From positions 1-39,452 of the forward strand of contig NZ_LGEK01000044.1 of NCBI RefSeq assembly GCF_001636615.1: 39,452 bases of DNA. The letters are read 5' to 3'. The position numbers and the translations under genes are program-made. The stretch comes from Mucilaginibacter sp. L294. GTDB lineage: Bacteria; Bacteroidota; Bacteroidia; Sphingobacteriales; Sphingobacteriaceae. Shown piece by piece: positions 6,589 through 14,565 of this stretch. The number at the start of each line of letters is the position of its first letter. Within the stretch, counting starts at the first letter, position 1. The notes under the pieces were generated by a model, which was given only the letters and a program-made list of their open reading frames with translations, did not search any database and was not told where the DNA came from.

Positions 6589-8487
6589 TTATTTTTTTTG
6601 AGGTTTCACAACCAGTACCGGTACATTCACCTTATGGCGTACCGAATCAACAGTGGTGCCAAATATCAGGTCTTTTAAAACTTTATGCCCGTGCGACCCC
6701 ATCACCACAAAATCTATTTTTGATTGATTGATGATCTCGGCAATTGCTGTAGCCGCGCCACCATAGCCAATTTTTGCTTCGGCTTTATAGTGTAAGGTGG
6801 TTAGGGTGTTCACGTATTTATCCAGGTTGTCTGCATCGCTCTGGGTTTCGTTATCCATAACCTGCCCGCCGTAATAGCGCGCGCCGGCGGTTTCAACCAC
6901 ATGTATTAAGATATAATGCGCTTTTTTGCCGCCCTGCATTAAAGCGTGGCGAATGCAATCCTCGTCGTTCCGGGAAAAATCTATGGTGATGGCAATGTTG
7001 TTATAGCTCACCGCTTCCAGGTTGTCTAAGTTAGCAGCAATACCATGTGGTACATATATTGGCTGGCTAACATGTTTATAAAGCAGCGGGCGCAAAAATA
7101 CATATAACAACAGTAACCCTATCGCCACCGCAATGGGCGATATCACAAAGTGAACCAAATTAGCCGATCCCGGGCTTGAAGCGGCCCATGTCTCAATTTC
7201 CTGTATTACCAGCCGTACGTTAAGGCCAACAATTAAGGTGGCAAACACCCAGGCCAATATTTTTAAAGGTACCTTGGTGGCAAAGTTACCCATTCGTTTT
7301 TTATCAGATGTGAAGTGGATAAGCGGGATGATGGCAAAGCCCAATTGTAAACTCAGCACTACCTGGCTTAATATTAACAACTTGCCCAAGCCTTCTTCCC
7401 CAAAATGCAGGATGGTGAAAAACGCCGGGATAATGGCCAGCAACCGCGTAAGCAAACGGCGCAGCCATGGGGCTATACGCAGGTTAAGGTGGCCTTCCAT
7501 AATGATTTGCCCGGCAAGGGTACCCGTAACGGTAGAGCTTTGCCCGGCGGCTATCAGCGCTATGGCAAACAGGGCAGGGGCCAGCTTGCCGAAGATGTTG
7601 GTAAGCAGTTTATGTGCATCCTGAATTTCGGCTACCTGATGAAAACCACGGCCATAGAAAGCGCTTGCAGCTAATATCAATATGGCGGCATTTACAAAAA
7701 ATGCCAGGTTAAGGGCAATGGTGGTATCCCAAAAGTTATAACGGATGGCGGTTTTGATACCGGCTTCGCTGCGGTCTATCTTACGGGTTTGCACCAGCGA
7801 TGAGTGCAGGTACAGGTTGTGCGGCATTACCGTAGCCCCAATAATACCAATAGCCAAATAAAGCGATGTAGCGTTTAATTTGGTTGGGATAAAGCCTTTT
7901 GCAATATCAATCACATTGGGCTGCACAATAAACATCTGCGCCAAAAAGGCTACGCCTACTATAAATATAAGGGAAATAATAAACCCCTCCAGCTTACGCA
8001 TGCCTTTATTAAGTAGGAAAAGCAATAACAACGTATCTAATAAAGTAATAGATACCCCCCATATTAGCGGCAAACCAAAAAGCAGGTTTAAACCGATGGC
8101 CATACCGATGATCTCGGCCAGATCGCAGGCTATGATGGCTATTTGAGCCAGTATATACAGGCAAAAGTTTACAAAGCGCGGGTAGGTATGCTTTGATGCC
8201 TGCGCCAGATCGAGCCCGCGAACGATGCCCAAACGCACGGCAAGGTTTTGTAATAGCAAGGCTATCAGGTTTGATAAGAGGAGTACCCAGATGAGTTTAT
8301 AGCCAAACTGACTACCCGCGGCTAAATCTGTTGCCCAGTTGCCCGGGTCCATGTAGCCTACGCTTACCAAATAAGCGGGGCCAAGAAACGAGAGCAGTTT
8401 GCGCCAGCCGGTTTTATTTTCGGTAGCTACGGTGTTATGTACGTTGCCTAACGAGTGGCTATCGTGTGTAGTAGTTTTTGATGTCAT
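6589..8487 (-). CDS. mntH: Nramp-family divalent metal transporter fused to a universal-stress domain
   Basis: The product has 632 residues. Residues about 30-455 form an Nramp/MntH transporter (proton-coupled Mn2+/Fe2+ uptake, inner membrane). The metal-site motif DPGN is at 47-50 in TM1, and the TM6 motif ATVMPHNLYLHSS is near residue 220. After the last membrane segments a cytoplasmic UspA-like domain (about 490-632) begins at NNIAITIDFSRN. It carries the nucleotide-binding pattern GSHGHKVLKDLIFGTT (G-2X-G-9X-G-T). Plain MntH is about 410 residues, so the extra domain is a fusion. The first codons overlap the stop of the DtxR-type gene by 4 nt (ATGA), so the two are translationally coupled. 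Mn2+ specificity is inferred from that partner. Confidence 0.9.
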   Translation of the reverse strand: MTSKTTTHDSHSLGNVHNTVATENKTGWRKLLSFLGPAYLVSVGYMDPGNWATDLAAGSQFGYKLIWVLLLSNLIALLLQNLAVRLGIVRGLDLAQASKHTYPRFVNFCLYILAQIAIIACDLAEIIGMAIGLNLLFGLPLIWGVSITLLDTLLLLFLLNKGMRKLEGFIISLIFIVGVAFLAQMFIVQPNVIDIAKGFIPTKLNATSLYLAIGIIGATVMPHNLYLHSSLVQTRKIDRSEAGIKTAIRYNFWDTTIALNLAFFVNAAILILAASAFYGRGFHQVAEIQDAHKLLTNIFGKLAPALFAIALIAAGQSSTVTGTLAGQIIMEGHLNLRIAPWLRRLLTRLLAIIPAFFTILHFGEEGLGKLLILSQVVLSLQLGFAIIPLIHFTSDKKRMGNFATKVPLKILAWVFATLIVGLNVRLVIQEIETWAASSPGSANLVHFVISPIAVAIGLLLLYVFLRPLLYKHVSQPIYVPHGIAANLDNLEAVSYNNIAITIDFSRNDEDCIRHALMQGGKKAHYILIHVVETAGARYYGGQVMDNETQSDADNLDKYVNTLTTLHYKAEAKIGYGGAATAIAEIINQSKIDFVVMGSHGHKVLKDLIFGTTVDSVRHKVNVPVLVVKPQKK

Positions 8488-9134
8488 AAGGCTATCAATA
8501 GATTAATGGCCACATCGCGGCTTATTTGTATGTCTTTGTTTTCCATTTGTAGTATTACTGCGTTATCGTAAGTAATTATTTCTTTAACGGTTATTTTTTT
8601 GCCGATGGTTAGGCCCTGCTTCTCCAGGTATTGTAAAAATGCCGTGGAGTGGTCCTTAACGCCCGATATAATGCCGCAGATGTTAACATCAACGGCCGAA
8701 ATTGGTTTAAGGTCGTTCTTTTTAAAGTTGCCCTTATTATCGGGTATTGGGTCGCCGTGCGGGTCGCGGCTGGGGAAACCCATAAATTCGTCCAGGCGGT
8801 CAATCAGTTCGTTTGATGAGATATGTTCCATTTCTTCGGCCATATCATGCACCTCGTCCCATTTAAAATGCAGCTTCTCTACCAAAAAATATTCCCAAAG
8901 GCGGTGCCTGCGGATGATATTGATGGCTACCTTTTCGCCTGTTTGCGTTAAACTAACGCCCTGGTAGCGGGTGTAATTGATCAAAAGCTTCTCGGCAAGC
9001 TTTCGCAGCATGTCCGTCACCGATGAGGCTTTGGTAGCCAGCTCGGCAGCAATTTGATTGGTGCTCACGTTCTCTGTTATCTGCGATAACTTGAAAATGG
9101 CTTTTAAATAGTTTTCTTCGGCTAAAGTATGCAT
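8484..9134 (-). CDS. mntR: DtxR/MntR-family metal-dependent repressor
   Basis: The 216-residue product has an N-terminal winged helix (residues 1-70), a DtxR metal-binding/dimerisation domain (70-140) and a C-terminal FeoA/SH3-like domain (about 145-216). Compared from memory with DtxR, the ancillary ligands are kept as H77, E81 and H96. In the primary site the motif AEEMEH puts E100 where DtxR has its Cys, with E103 and H104 following. Glu at that place is typical of Mn-responsive members. Residue 8 is Asn where DtxR has Met. It precedes and overlaps the transporter gene, so it very likely represses this pair when Mn is sufficient. A palindrome suited to it lies upstream at 9156-9171. Confidence 0.9.
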   Translation of the reverse strand: MHTLAEENYLKAIFKLSQITENVSTNQIAAELATKASSVTDMLRKLAEKLLINYTRYQGVSLTQTGEKVAINIIRRHRLWEYFLVEKLHFKWDEVHDMAEEMEHISSNELIDRLDEFMGFPSRDPHGDPIPDNKGNFKKNDLKPISAVDVNICGIISGVKDHSTAFLQYLEKQGLTIGKKITVKEIITYDNAVILQMENKDIQISRDVAINLLIAL

Positions 9135-9139
9135 TTAAG

Positions 9140-9147
9140 CAAATCTA
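9140..9147 (-). promoter_or_regulatory. -7 promoter element of mntR-mntH
   Basis: The plus strand reads CAAATCTA, i.e. TAGATTTG on the minus strand, an exact TAnnTTTG. It is 5 nt from the mntR start codon, predicting a leaderless or nearly leaderless mRNA. Confidence 0.6.
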
Positions 9148-9155
9148 ATATTTTT

Positions 9156-9171
9156 TTTAGGCTTGTCTAAA
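9156..9171. promoter_or_regulatory. Candidate MntR operator
   Basis: TTTAGGCTTGTCTAAA is an imperfect palindrome with 12 of 16 bases symmetric and arms TTTAG/CTAAA. It lies immediately upstream of the mntR -7 box, where a bound repressor would block polymerase. Its shape resembles DtxR-family boxes (TTAGG...CCTAA). It is also in the shared region with the divergent lrp-like gene. Assignment is inference from position and symmetry. Confidence 0.55.
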
Positions 9172-9226
9172 TTTACAAATAAAATTCTAAAATGTTTTGT
9201 AGAAATACTTTTAAAAAAAATATTAT

Positions 9227-9255
9227 TTTGTGAGATAGAGAATACTATATATTTG
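9227..9255 (+). promoter_or_regulatory. Promoter of the Lrp/AsnC-type gene
   Basis: TTTG at 9227-9230 and TATATTTG at 9248-9255 are separated by 17 nt, a full match to the Bacteroidetes -33/-7 arrangement. The ATG at 9264 is 8 nt past the -7 box, so the leader is very short. A TTCTA-N10-TAGAA inverted repeat at 9185-9204 might be an autoregulatory site, which is speculative. Confidence 0.7.
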
Positions 9256-9263
9256 CACGTACC

Positions 9264-9734
9264 ATGGCAGCAGAATTAGATAAAATAGACCTACAGATAC
9301 TTAAGATTTTACAAGAGAATGGCCGCATCACCAATTTGCAGCTTTCAAATGAGATCGGCCTGTCGCCGGCACCTACTTTGGAGCGTGTGCGCAAACTGGA
9401 GAACGCGGAATACATAAAAAGCTATCATGCCCTTGTTGATGAAGAAAAACTTGGACTGGGCATTAAAACGTTTATTCAGATCTCGCTCGATTTTCATCAA
9501 AAAAACACCATCCAGACTTTTTTAGATGAGATACAAAACATTAAAGAGGTTACCGAGTGCCACCACGTAACCGGCCAGTGCGATTTTTTACTGAAGGTTT
9601 ACGTGCGCGATATTAAATCGTATGAGCAACTGATCATGGAGAAGATAAGCCGCATCACCGTGGTGAAGACCTTCCAAACCATGATGATCATGAGTACCAG
9701 CAAAAAGGAACCGATAGTTCCGTTGGAATACTAA
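9264..9734 (+). CDS. Lrp/AsnC-family transcriptional regulator
   Basis: The product has 156 residues, the family length. The N-terminal helix-turn-helix (residues 5-60) contains LDKIDLQILKILQENGRITN and the recognition region LSPAPTLERVRKLENAEYI. The C-terminal RAM/AsnC ligand-binding domain (about 65-150) has the GLGIKTFIQISL strand, TECHHVTGQCDFLLKVYV, typical of effector-binding loops with the G.CD motif, and the final strand VVKTFQTMMIMSTSK. Such proteins sense amino acids and regulate local or global metabolic genes; which effector is not visible. It is divergent from mntR and shares a 129-nt promoter region with it, so cross-control is possible but not shown. Confidence 0.93.
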   Translation: MAAELDKIDLQILKILQENGRITNLQLSNEIGLSPAPTLERVRKLENAEYIKSYHALVDEEKLGLGIKTFIQISLDFHQKNTIQTFLDEIQNIKEVTECHHVTGQCDFLLKVYVRDIKSYEQLIMEKISRITVVKTFQTMMIMSTSKKEPIVPLEY

Positions 9735-9755
9735 AGAAGAGATTAAAGATATAGG

Positions 9756-9808
9756 AGCCAAGAATAAGGTCGGTTAATCCGGTCTTGATTCTTGGCTCTT
9801 ATTTTTTT
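9756..9808. terminator. Terminator between convergent lrp-like gene and ung
   Basis: AGCCAAGAAT at 9756-9765 pairs with ATTCTTGGCT at 9788-9797, and extra pairing lies inside the loop (AAGGTC against GGTCTT). CTTATTTTTTT follows, giving a clear T tract for the plus-strand gene. The stem can also serve the opposing transcript. Confidence 0.75.
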
Positions 9809-9816
9809 GTGTCTAT

Positions 9817-10500
9817 CTAAACTACCTGCCAGTCAATTGGCTGTTTACCCTGTTTTATTAAAAACTCGTTGGTTTTTGAGAACGGTTTTGACCCAAAGAA
9901 CCCACCATGACTTACGGCCAGGGGCGAAGGGTGGGTTGATTTTATGACCAGGTGGTTATTATTGGGATTGATGAGCACCGCTTTTGATTGCGCGTAAGCC
10001 CCCCATAGGATAAATACCAAACCTGTTTTTTCGTCAGACAGTGTTTTGATGGCAGCATCTGTGAATTTTTCCCATCCCTTTTTTTGATGCGAGCCTGCTG
10101 TTGCGGCCCTTACAGTTAATGTAGCGTTTAATAATAGTACACCCTGCCGGGCCCATTTGGTCAGGTCGCCGGTTTGGGGGATGCTGAAGCCGGGGATATC
10201 GGTTGATAGTTCCTTATATATGTTTTTTAACGATGGCGGCACAGCAACGCCCTTTTGTACTGAGAACGACAAACCATGCGCCTGGTAGGGGCCGTGATAA
10301 GGGTCTTGCCCCAATATCACCACTTTAACATCATCAACAGGGGTAATGTTAAAAGCGTTAAATATATCCGCGTTTTTTGGGTAAATTATATGGCCGGCTT
10401 CCTTCTCTGTTTTAAGGAAAGCTTTAAGTTCATGCATATAGGGCTTTTCAAATTCTTCGCCTAAAACTTTTTTCCACGATGGTTCTAATTCTCCTGCCAT
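9817..10500 (-). CDS. ung: Uracil-DNA glycosylase, family 1
   Basis: Ung removes uracil from DNA as the first step of base-excision repair. The 227-residue length is normal. The water-activating loop [18 protein letters not shown] is present with the catalytic Asp at residue 66. The conserved [17 protein letters not shown] stretch around 120-137 contains the uracil-binding Asn. The DNA-insertion loop [14 protein letters not shown] (about 190-203) carries the catalytic His. All family motifs are intact. The gene is divergent from the next one at 10576 and convergent with the Lrp-like gene. Confidence 0.97.
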   Translation of the reverse strand: MAGELEPSWKKVLGEEFEKPYMHELKAFLKTEKEAGHIIYPKNADIFNAFNITPVDDVKVVILGQDPYHGPYQAHGLSFSVQKGVAVPPSLKNIYKELSTDIPGFSIPQTGDLTKWARQGVLLLNATLTVRAATAGSHQKKGWEKFTDAAIKTLSDEKTGLVFILWGAYAQSKAVLINPNNNHLVIKSTHPSPLAVSHGGFFGSKPFSKTNEFLIKQGKQPIDWQVV

Positions 10501-10575
10501 AAATATTGAATACTGATGTTTTATTTAGCTTACAAATAACGATATTTGCACTCTGTTTTTATACTAATACAAATT

Positions 10576-11133
10576 ATGTCAAATATAGTTAGGTTAATTA
10601 TTGCTTGTGTTATAATGGGTGCCGGAGTTACGCTTTGCGCATTCGGTTTCTGGGGCTGGGGAATAGTGGTGTTTTTATTAGGCGGCATTACGCTGCTTAC
10701 CTTCTTTTTTAACGAGAATATGTTACTTGCACAGTTTTATCTGCGTAAAGAAAACTCTGACAAAGCAGAAGCTGCACTGGTAAAAATAACCGATTACGAA
10801 AAACAATTATACAAAAGCCAGCACGGTTATTACAACCTGCTTATAGGGTTGATAGAATCACGCAAGGCGCCTTTAAAGTCTGAAAAATACTTTAAGAAAG
10901 CACTTCAATTGGGTATGGGTATGTCTCATAATACAGCGCTGGCTAAACTTAGCCTGGCAGGCATCTCCATGGCAAAACGCAATAAACGCGAAGCCGAGAT
11001 GTATTTAAAAGATGCCGCCAAGGATGACAAGAACAAACTGCTTGCCGACCAGATAAAGATGATGAAAGGCCAAATGGCCCAAATGGATAAGCAGCAGGTA
11101 GTGCGCGGCGGTTTCCGTCAGCAGAAATTCTAA
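10576..11133 (+). CDS. Membrane protein with TPR-like cytoplasmic part
   Basis: An upstream TTG at 10546 would add ten residues but lies inside a near -7 element (GATATTTG at 10541-10548), so the ATG at 10576 is preferred, giving 185 residues. Two hydrophobic segments occupy residues about 4-40 (IVRLIIACVIMGAGVTLCAF and WGIVVFLLGGITLLTFFF). The rest is helical with a TPR-like rhythm: MLLAQFYLRKENSDKAEAAL, YYNLLIGLIESRKAPLKSEKYFKKAL, ALAKLSLAGISMAKRNKREAEMYL. A Met/Gln/Lys-rich tail ends QQVVRGGFRQQKF. Such proteins often serve as membrane-anchored adaptors, but no partner is shown. Function unknown. Confidence 0.85.
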   Translation: MSNIVRLIIACVIMGAGVTLCAFGFWGWGIVVFLLGGITLLTFFFNENMLLAQFYLRKENSDKAEAALVKITDYEKQLYKSQHGYYNLLIGLIESRKAPLKSEKYFKKALQLGMGMSHNTALAKLSLAGISMAKRNKREAEMYLKDAAKDDKNKLLADQIKMMKGQMAQMDKQQVVRGGFRQQKF

Positions 11134-11148
11134 GAACAGGGCAGGTTT

Positions 11149-11391
11149 TTATTTCTCGTCGAGGTTGCTGAAATAATCAGGCTCTGACGAGTGATTTTGA
11201 TTCGGCGCGATGTGCCTGTCGGTAATGTGCATGGTAGAATATTCGTAGCTTTCTTCCTCCTGTTTGCTTTTTGCGGGTTTTGATACCTCAACAATTTTTA
11301 ACAGGCTGCGGATGAACGACAAGTCGAAATTGCTCCTGTTTAATTTTATCAGGTACTCGCTTTCGGTTATTTCAAGGATGGAATTTGTCAT
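11149..11391 (-). CDS. Small hypothetical protein
   Basis: With the ATG at 11391 (an upstream TTG would add three residues) the product has 80 residues. It starts MTNSILEITESEYLIKLNRSN, a strand-helix-like section with the pattern of small Bacteroidetes proteins of unknown role. A helix SFIRSLLKIVEVSK follows, and then a polar tail rich in Glu, Ser, His and Asn that is probably disordered. It has no signal peptide, membrane segment or recognisable domain. It faces the TPR-like gene tail to tail with a 15-nt gap and no visible terminator. Coding is supported by length and by a coherent amino-acid composition only. Confidence 0.6.
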   Translation of the reverse strand: MTNSILEITESEYLIKLNRSNFDLSFIRSLLKIVEVSKPAKSKQEEESYEYSTMHITDRHIAPNQNHSSEPDYFSNLDEK

Positions 11392-11400
11392 GGTATTCAA

Positions 11401-11738
11401 TTATAGTGTGTCTGATATAAAATTCAACATCTACTATTAATTGAAAGTTTTATTCTCTTTATCTTTTTGTTAAGAAATAGGGGTGAGCAGCGCAATAAAC
11501 CCTGGTTTTCTGCTTTTTTAGATCAATCTGCACCGACCTGAAACGGCTTAAATGTCCTTTAAACGTCCTGAATCGACCTTAGTGTTCACGTTCACTGCCG
11601 TGAACGCCTACAAGATTTTGTATCTGTTTGATAATCAGATTTTTGTTGTTTTTCCTGTTTTGCAATATAGCTTCGCATCTTCCGCATTTTCATATATCAA
11701 GCAGTTGTGCGTAATTATGTTTTGCGCGAAAGTTTCAT
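11401..11738. other. Gap without a supported gene
   Basis: This AT-rich stretch between the small hypothetical gene and the lysS terminator shows no credible coding region. The ORF-like stretch on the plus strand from 11552 has no start signal or recognisable protein. A small inverted repeat GTTCAC...GTGAAC lies near 11583-11605. Confidence 0.5.
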
Positions 11739-11778
11739 AAACAAAAAGAGACGCGATATATCGCGTCTCTTTTTGTTT
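11739..11778. terminator. Perfect 40-nt palindromic terminator after lysS
   Basis: A 20-nt arm at 11739-11758 (starting AAACAAAAAGAGACGCG) is perfectly inverted at 11759-11778 (ending CGCGTCTCTTTTTGTTT). The GC stem core is flanked by A and T tracts, so it can work in both directions. It lies 15 nt beyond the lysS stop codon. Confidence 0.85.
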
Positions 11779-11793
11779 AAATATTAATTCTAT

Positions 11794-13515
11794 TTATTCA
11801 AACCACTTCATAACCTCTTCTTTAGTAGGCATGGGTATTTCCAATTTCATCTTTTTTCGCATCCCGCCAAGGTCGTTGTATACCTTATTGGGATTAGCTG
11901 CCTTTAACTCTTCAACAGTATTGAAACCCATTGTGTTAAGCACGGGTACCCATACGGCAGGTACGCCAATGTTAATAAAATCATCGGCAGTAGCCACTTT
12001 GGCCTTTTTCTCAGGGCGCATCTGCGGGAAGAACAATACTTCCTGGATGGTGCTTTGGTTAGTCATCAGCATCACCAAACGGTCGATACCTATACCCAGG
12101 CCCGATGTTGGCGGCATACCATATTCAAGCGAGCGTAAAAAGTCATCATCCATAGCCATTGCCTCATCGTCGCCACGGCCTGCAAGTACCAATTGCTCTT
12201 CCAGGCGCTCGCGCTGGTCGATAGGGTCGTTCAATTCAGAATATGCATTGGCTATCTCTTTACCGTTCACAAAAAGCTCGAAACGTTCCACAAGGCCGTC
12301 TTTGGTACGGTGCTTTTTAGCAAGTGGTGTCATTTCTATAGGGTAGTCGGTAATGTAGGTAGGTTGTATCAGGTTGTGTTCAACCTTAGCGCTGAAGATC
12401 TCGTCTATCAGTTTGCCTTTGCCCATGCTGGCATCAACCTCAATAGCTAAGTCGGCACAAACTTTACGCAGGCCTTCTTCGTCCATGGCAGATACATCTA
12501 TACCTGTATATTTCAGGATAGAATCGTACATGGATAGTTTCTCATACGGGCCTGCAAAGTTTATCTCGTGTTGACCAACGTGTACCACAGGGATGCCATG
12601 CACTGCTTTGGCAACAGTTTCCAAACATTCCTCAACCATGGCCATCATCCATATATAGTCTTTGTAGGCTACATAGATCTCCATTGCGGTAAACTCCGGG
12701 TTGTGGGTGCGGTCCATGCCCTCGTTACGGAACATTTTGCCAAACTCGTACACACCATCAAAACCGGCTACAATAAGGCGTTTCAGGTAAAGCTCGTTAG
12801 CTATACGCAAAAACAGCGGCATATCCAGCGTGTTGTGGTGGGTAGCAAACGGGCGGGCCGCAGCGCCGCCATGTATAGGCTGCAGAATAGGGGTCTCAAC
12901 TTCCATCCATCCCTGCTGGTTAAAGTAATTACGCATAGCGGTGATCACTTTAGAGCGGTTAATGAAAATATTTTTATACTCCGGGTTAACGGTTAAATCT
13001 ACATAACGCTGGCGGTAACGCATTTCGGGGTCTGTAAAACCATCGTGGATGGTGCCATCTTCCTCACGTTTTACAACCGGGAGTGGTTTTAACGATTTGG
13101 CTAAAACAACTAACTCTTCGGTATGCACCGAGATCTCACCGGTTTGGGTCAGGAAAACATATCCTTTTATACCTACGTAATCGCCAATATCTAAAAGTTT
13201 TTTAAATACGGTATTGTAAAGCGTTTTATCCTCGCCGGGGCAAATATCATCGCGTTTAATGTAGATCTGCACGCGACCGGTACTATCCTGTATTTCGGCA
13301 AATGATGCACTGCCCATGATACGGCGCGTCATGATACGGCCTGCAATTACAACCTGTTTATATTTATCTGGTGCAGCTTCAAAATTGTCATTAATATCCT
13401 GTGCCCATGCGGTCACATCAAAAGCTTCGGCAGGATAAGGGTTTATGCCCAGTTCGCGAAGTTTTTGTAACGATTCGCGACGAATGATCTCCTGTTCGGA
13501 TAGTGCAATACTCAT
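11794..13515 (-). CDS. lysS: Lysyl-tRNA synthetase, class II
   Basis: LysS charges tRNA-Lys with lysine for translation. The 573-residue product has the OB-fold anticodon-binding domain (about 55-165: [32 protein letters not shown]) and a class II catalytic core with motif 1 ([22 protein letters not shown]), motif 2 ([20 protein letters not shown]) and motif 3 ([15 protein letters not shown]). Ordinary bacterial LysS is about 500 residues. Here about 60 extra residues follow the core, including [32 protein letters not shown], which reads like a helix-hairpin-helix-type segment. I recall such tails in Bacteroidetes enzymes. It is preceded by a good -7 box at 13543-13550. Confidence 0.96.
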   Translation of the reverse strand: MSIALSEQEIIRRESLQKLRELGINPYPAEAFDVTAWAQDINDNFEAAPDKYKQVVIAGRIMTRRIMGSASFAEIQDSTGRVQIYIKRDDICPGEDKTLYNTVFKKLLDIGDYVGIKGYVFLTQTGEISVHTEELVVLAKSLKPLPVVKREEDGTIHDGFTDPEMRYRQRYVDLTVNPEYKNIFINRSKVITAMRNYFNQQGWMEVETPILQPIHGGAAARPFATHHNTLDMPLFLRIANELYLKRLIVAGFDGVYEFGKMFRNEGMDRTHNPEFTAMEIYVAYKDYIWMMAMVEECLETVAKAVHGIPVVHVGQHEINFAGPYEKLSMYDSILKYTGIDVSAMDEEGLRKVCADLAIEVDASMGKGKLIDEIFSAKVEHNLIQPTYITDYPIEMTPLAKKHRTKDGLVERFELFVNGKEIANAYSELNDPIDQRERLEEQLVLAGRGDDEAMAMDDDFLRSLEYGMPPTSGLGIGIDRLVMLMTNQSTIQEVLFFPQMRPEKKAKVATADDFINIGVPAVWVPVLNTMGFNTVEELKAANPNKVYNDLGGMRKKMKLEIPMPTKEEVMKWFE

Positions 13516-13542
13516 ATTGTAAAGGGTATTTTATTAAGGCTG

Positions 13543-13550
13543 CAAAAATA
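13543..13550 (-). promoter_or_regulatory. -7 promoter element of lysS
   Basis: CAAAAATA on the plus strand is TATTTTTG on the minus strand, an exact TAnnTTTG. It lies 27 nt upstream of the lysS ATG, so this gene has an ordinary short leader. Confidence 0.6.
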
Positions 13551-13560
13551 GGATTTTTAA

Positions 13561-13596
13561 CTTAGATATGAGATGTTAGATATGAGATTTGAGAGG
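13561..13596. repeat. Tandem word repeat (TTAGATATGAGAT type)
   Basis: The word TTAGATATGAGAT occurs twice in tandem (from 13562 and 13576), then degenerates to TTGAGAG. A 21-bp string at 13569-13589 is found unchanged at 29268-29288, in the tpiA-prmA gap. Confidence 0.75.
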
Positions 13597-13637
13597 AAAG
13601 GAGTATCTAAAGTGACTACGTTAACCTTGCAACGTAG

Positions 13638-13768
13638 TTTACTCACCCCGGCTGCGCTTCGCGGGCCGACCCTCTCTGCTTCGCAAAGAGGGTGAAAAGA
13701 AAAGCAAAACCCTCTTTCCGCGCAGCGAAGAGAGGGTGGTCGAGCGAAGCTATGACCGAGTGAGTAAA
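13638..13768. repeat. 131-bp palindromic element in the lysS/HAD divergent region
   Basis: The ends are TTTACTCAC (13638-13646) and GTGAGTAAA (13760-13768), a perfect 9-bp terminal inverted repeat. Inside, two hairpins bounded by ACCCTCT and AGAGGGT (13669-13693 and 13709-13737) are inverted copies of each other. GCTTCGC/GCGAAGC words also recur. It is MITE-like or REP-like, without a coding region. It fills much of the 364-nt gap, which I otherwise find to contain only promoters and word repeats. Confidence 0.7.
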
Positions 13769-13866
13769 ATCGCGAAATGATCACTTTCTCTCGCCATGAT
13801 AGCTCATCCTTTCACTAAATAAACACCGTCTATGCGTCTATGCGTGAAAATAAACTCGCAGATTAA

Positions 13867-13874
13867 TACCTTTG
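13867..13874 (+). promoter_or_regulatory. -7 promoter element of the HAD phosphatase gene
   Basis: TACCTTTG matches TAnnTTTG and stops 5 nt before the ATG at 13880. The upstream in-frame ATG at 13832 lies before this box and would not be transcribed from it, which decides the start. GTCTATGC is duplicated in tandem just upstream at 13828-13843. Confidence 0.6.
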
Positions 13875-13879
13875 CACCC

Positions 13880-14563
13880 ATGAATATTAAAGTGATCGCC
13901 TTTGATGCCGATGACACCCTATGGGTTAACGAACCCTACTTCAGGCAAACCGAAGAGCAATTTTGCACCCTGCTTTCATCATACGCATCGCAGCACGAGC
14001 TGGAGCGCGAACTGCTTAAAATTGAAATAGCCAACCTTGCGCTTTATGGTTATGGCATAAAGGGGTTTATCCTGTCGATGATAGAGGCCGCCATGAAGAT
14101 CACCCAAAATACATTGAGTATTGAGGTTGTGGCCGAGATTATGGAGCTGGGCAAACAAATGCTTAACCAGCCAATTGAACTGCTTGATGAGGTTGAAGAT
14201 GTGCTGGAAGCGCTAAAAGGCAAATATCGTTTAGTAGTGGCCACCAAAGGCGACCTGCTTGACCAGGAACGTAAGTTGAAAAAATCGGGATTGAACCCTT
14301 ACTTTCATCATATCGAGATCATGAGCGAGAAGGATGATGCCAATTACCTGAAGCTTATCAAACATCTTGATATTAAGCCCGAAGAGCTTTTGATGGTTGG
14401 TAATTCTCTTAAAAGTGATATTATGCCGGTATTGAATATTGGCGGCCATGCCATACACGTACCATACCACATTACCTGGGCGCATGAGCAAATTGAAGAC
14501 AGTATAGATAACGAACGTTTTAAAAGTGTTGTTACTATTAAAGATATTTTAGCGTACCTGTAA
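13880..14563 (+). CDS. HAD-superfamily hydrolase
   Basis: With the start at 13880 the product has 227 residues. It carries all four HAD motifs: motif I DADDTLW (nucleophile and acid/base Asp) at residues 9-15, motif II around VVATKGD with Thr, motif III lysine in the KK/EKDD region, and motif IV GNSLKSDI. The large helical insert between motifs I and II (about residues 20-95) makes it a subfamily I (type C1 cap) phosphatase, comparable in shape to YjjG-type nucleotide or phosphosugar phosphatases. The substrate cannot be read from the sequence. The next gene begins 2 nt after its stop, so they form a two-gene operon. Confidence 0.9.
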   Translation: MNIKVIAFDADDTLWVNEPYFRQTEEQFCTLLSSYASQHELERELLKIEIANLALYGYGIKGFILSMIEAAMKITQNTLSIEVVAEIMELGKQMLNQPIELLDEVEDVLEALKGKYRLVVATKGDLLDQERKLKKSGLNPYFHHIEIMSEKDDANYLKLIKHLDIKPEELLMVGNSLKSDIMPVLNIGGHAIHVPYHITWAHEQIEDSIDNERFKSVVTIKDILAYL

Positions 14564-14565
14564 GC

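Noticed and set aside
11552..11740. 62-codon plus-strand reading frame before the lysS terminator
   Set aside because: Phe/Tyr-rich chance product, no promoter or recognisable domain, and the gap looks non-coding.
13557..13784. Open reading frame on the minus strand across the lysS/HAD gap
   Set aside because: It runs through the word repeat and the palindromic element and gives a low-quality protein.
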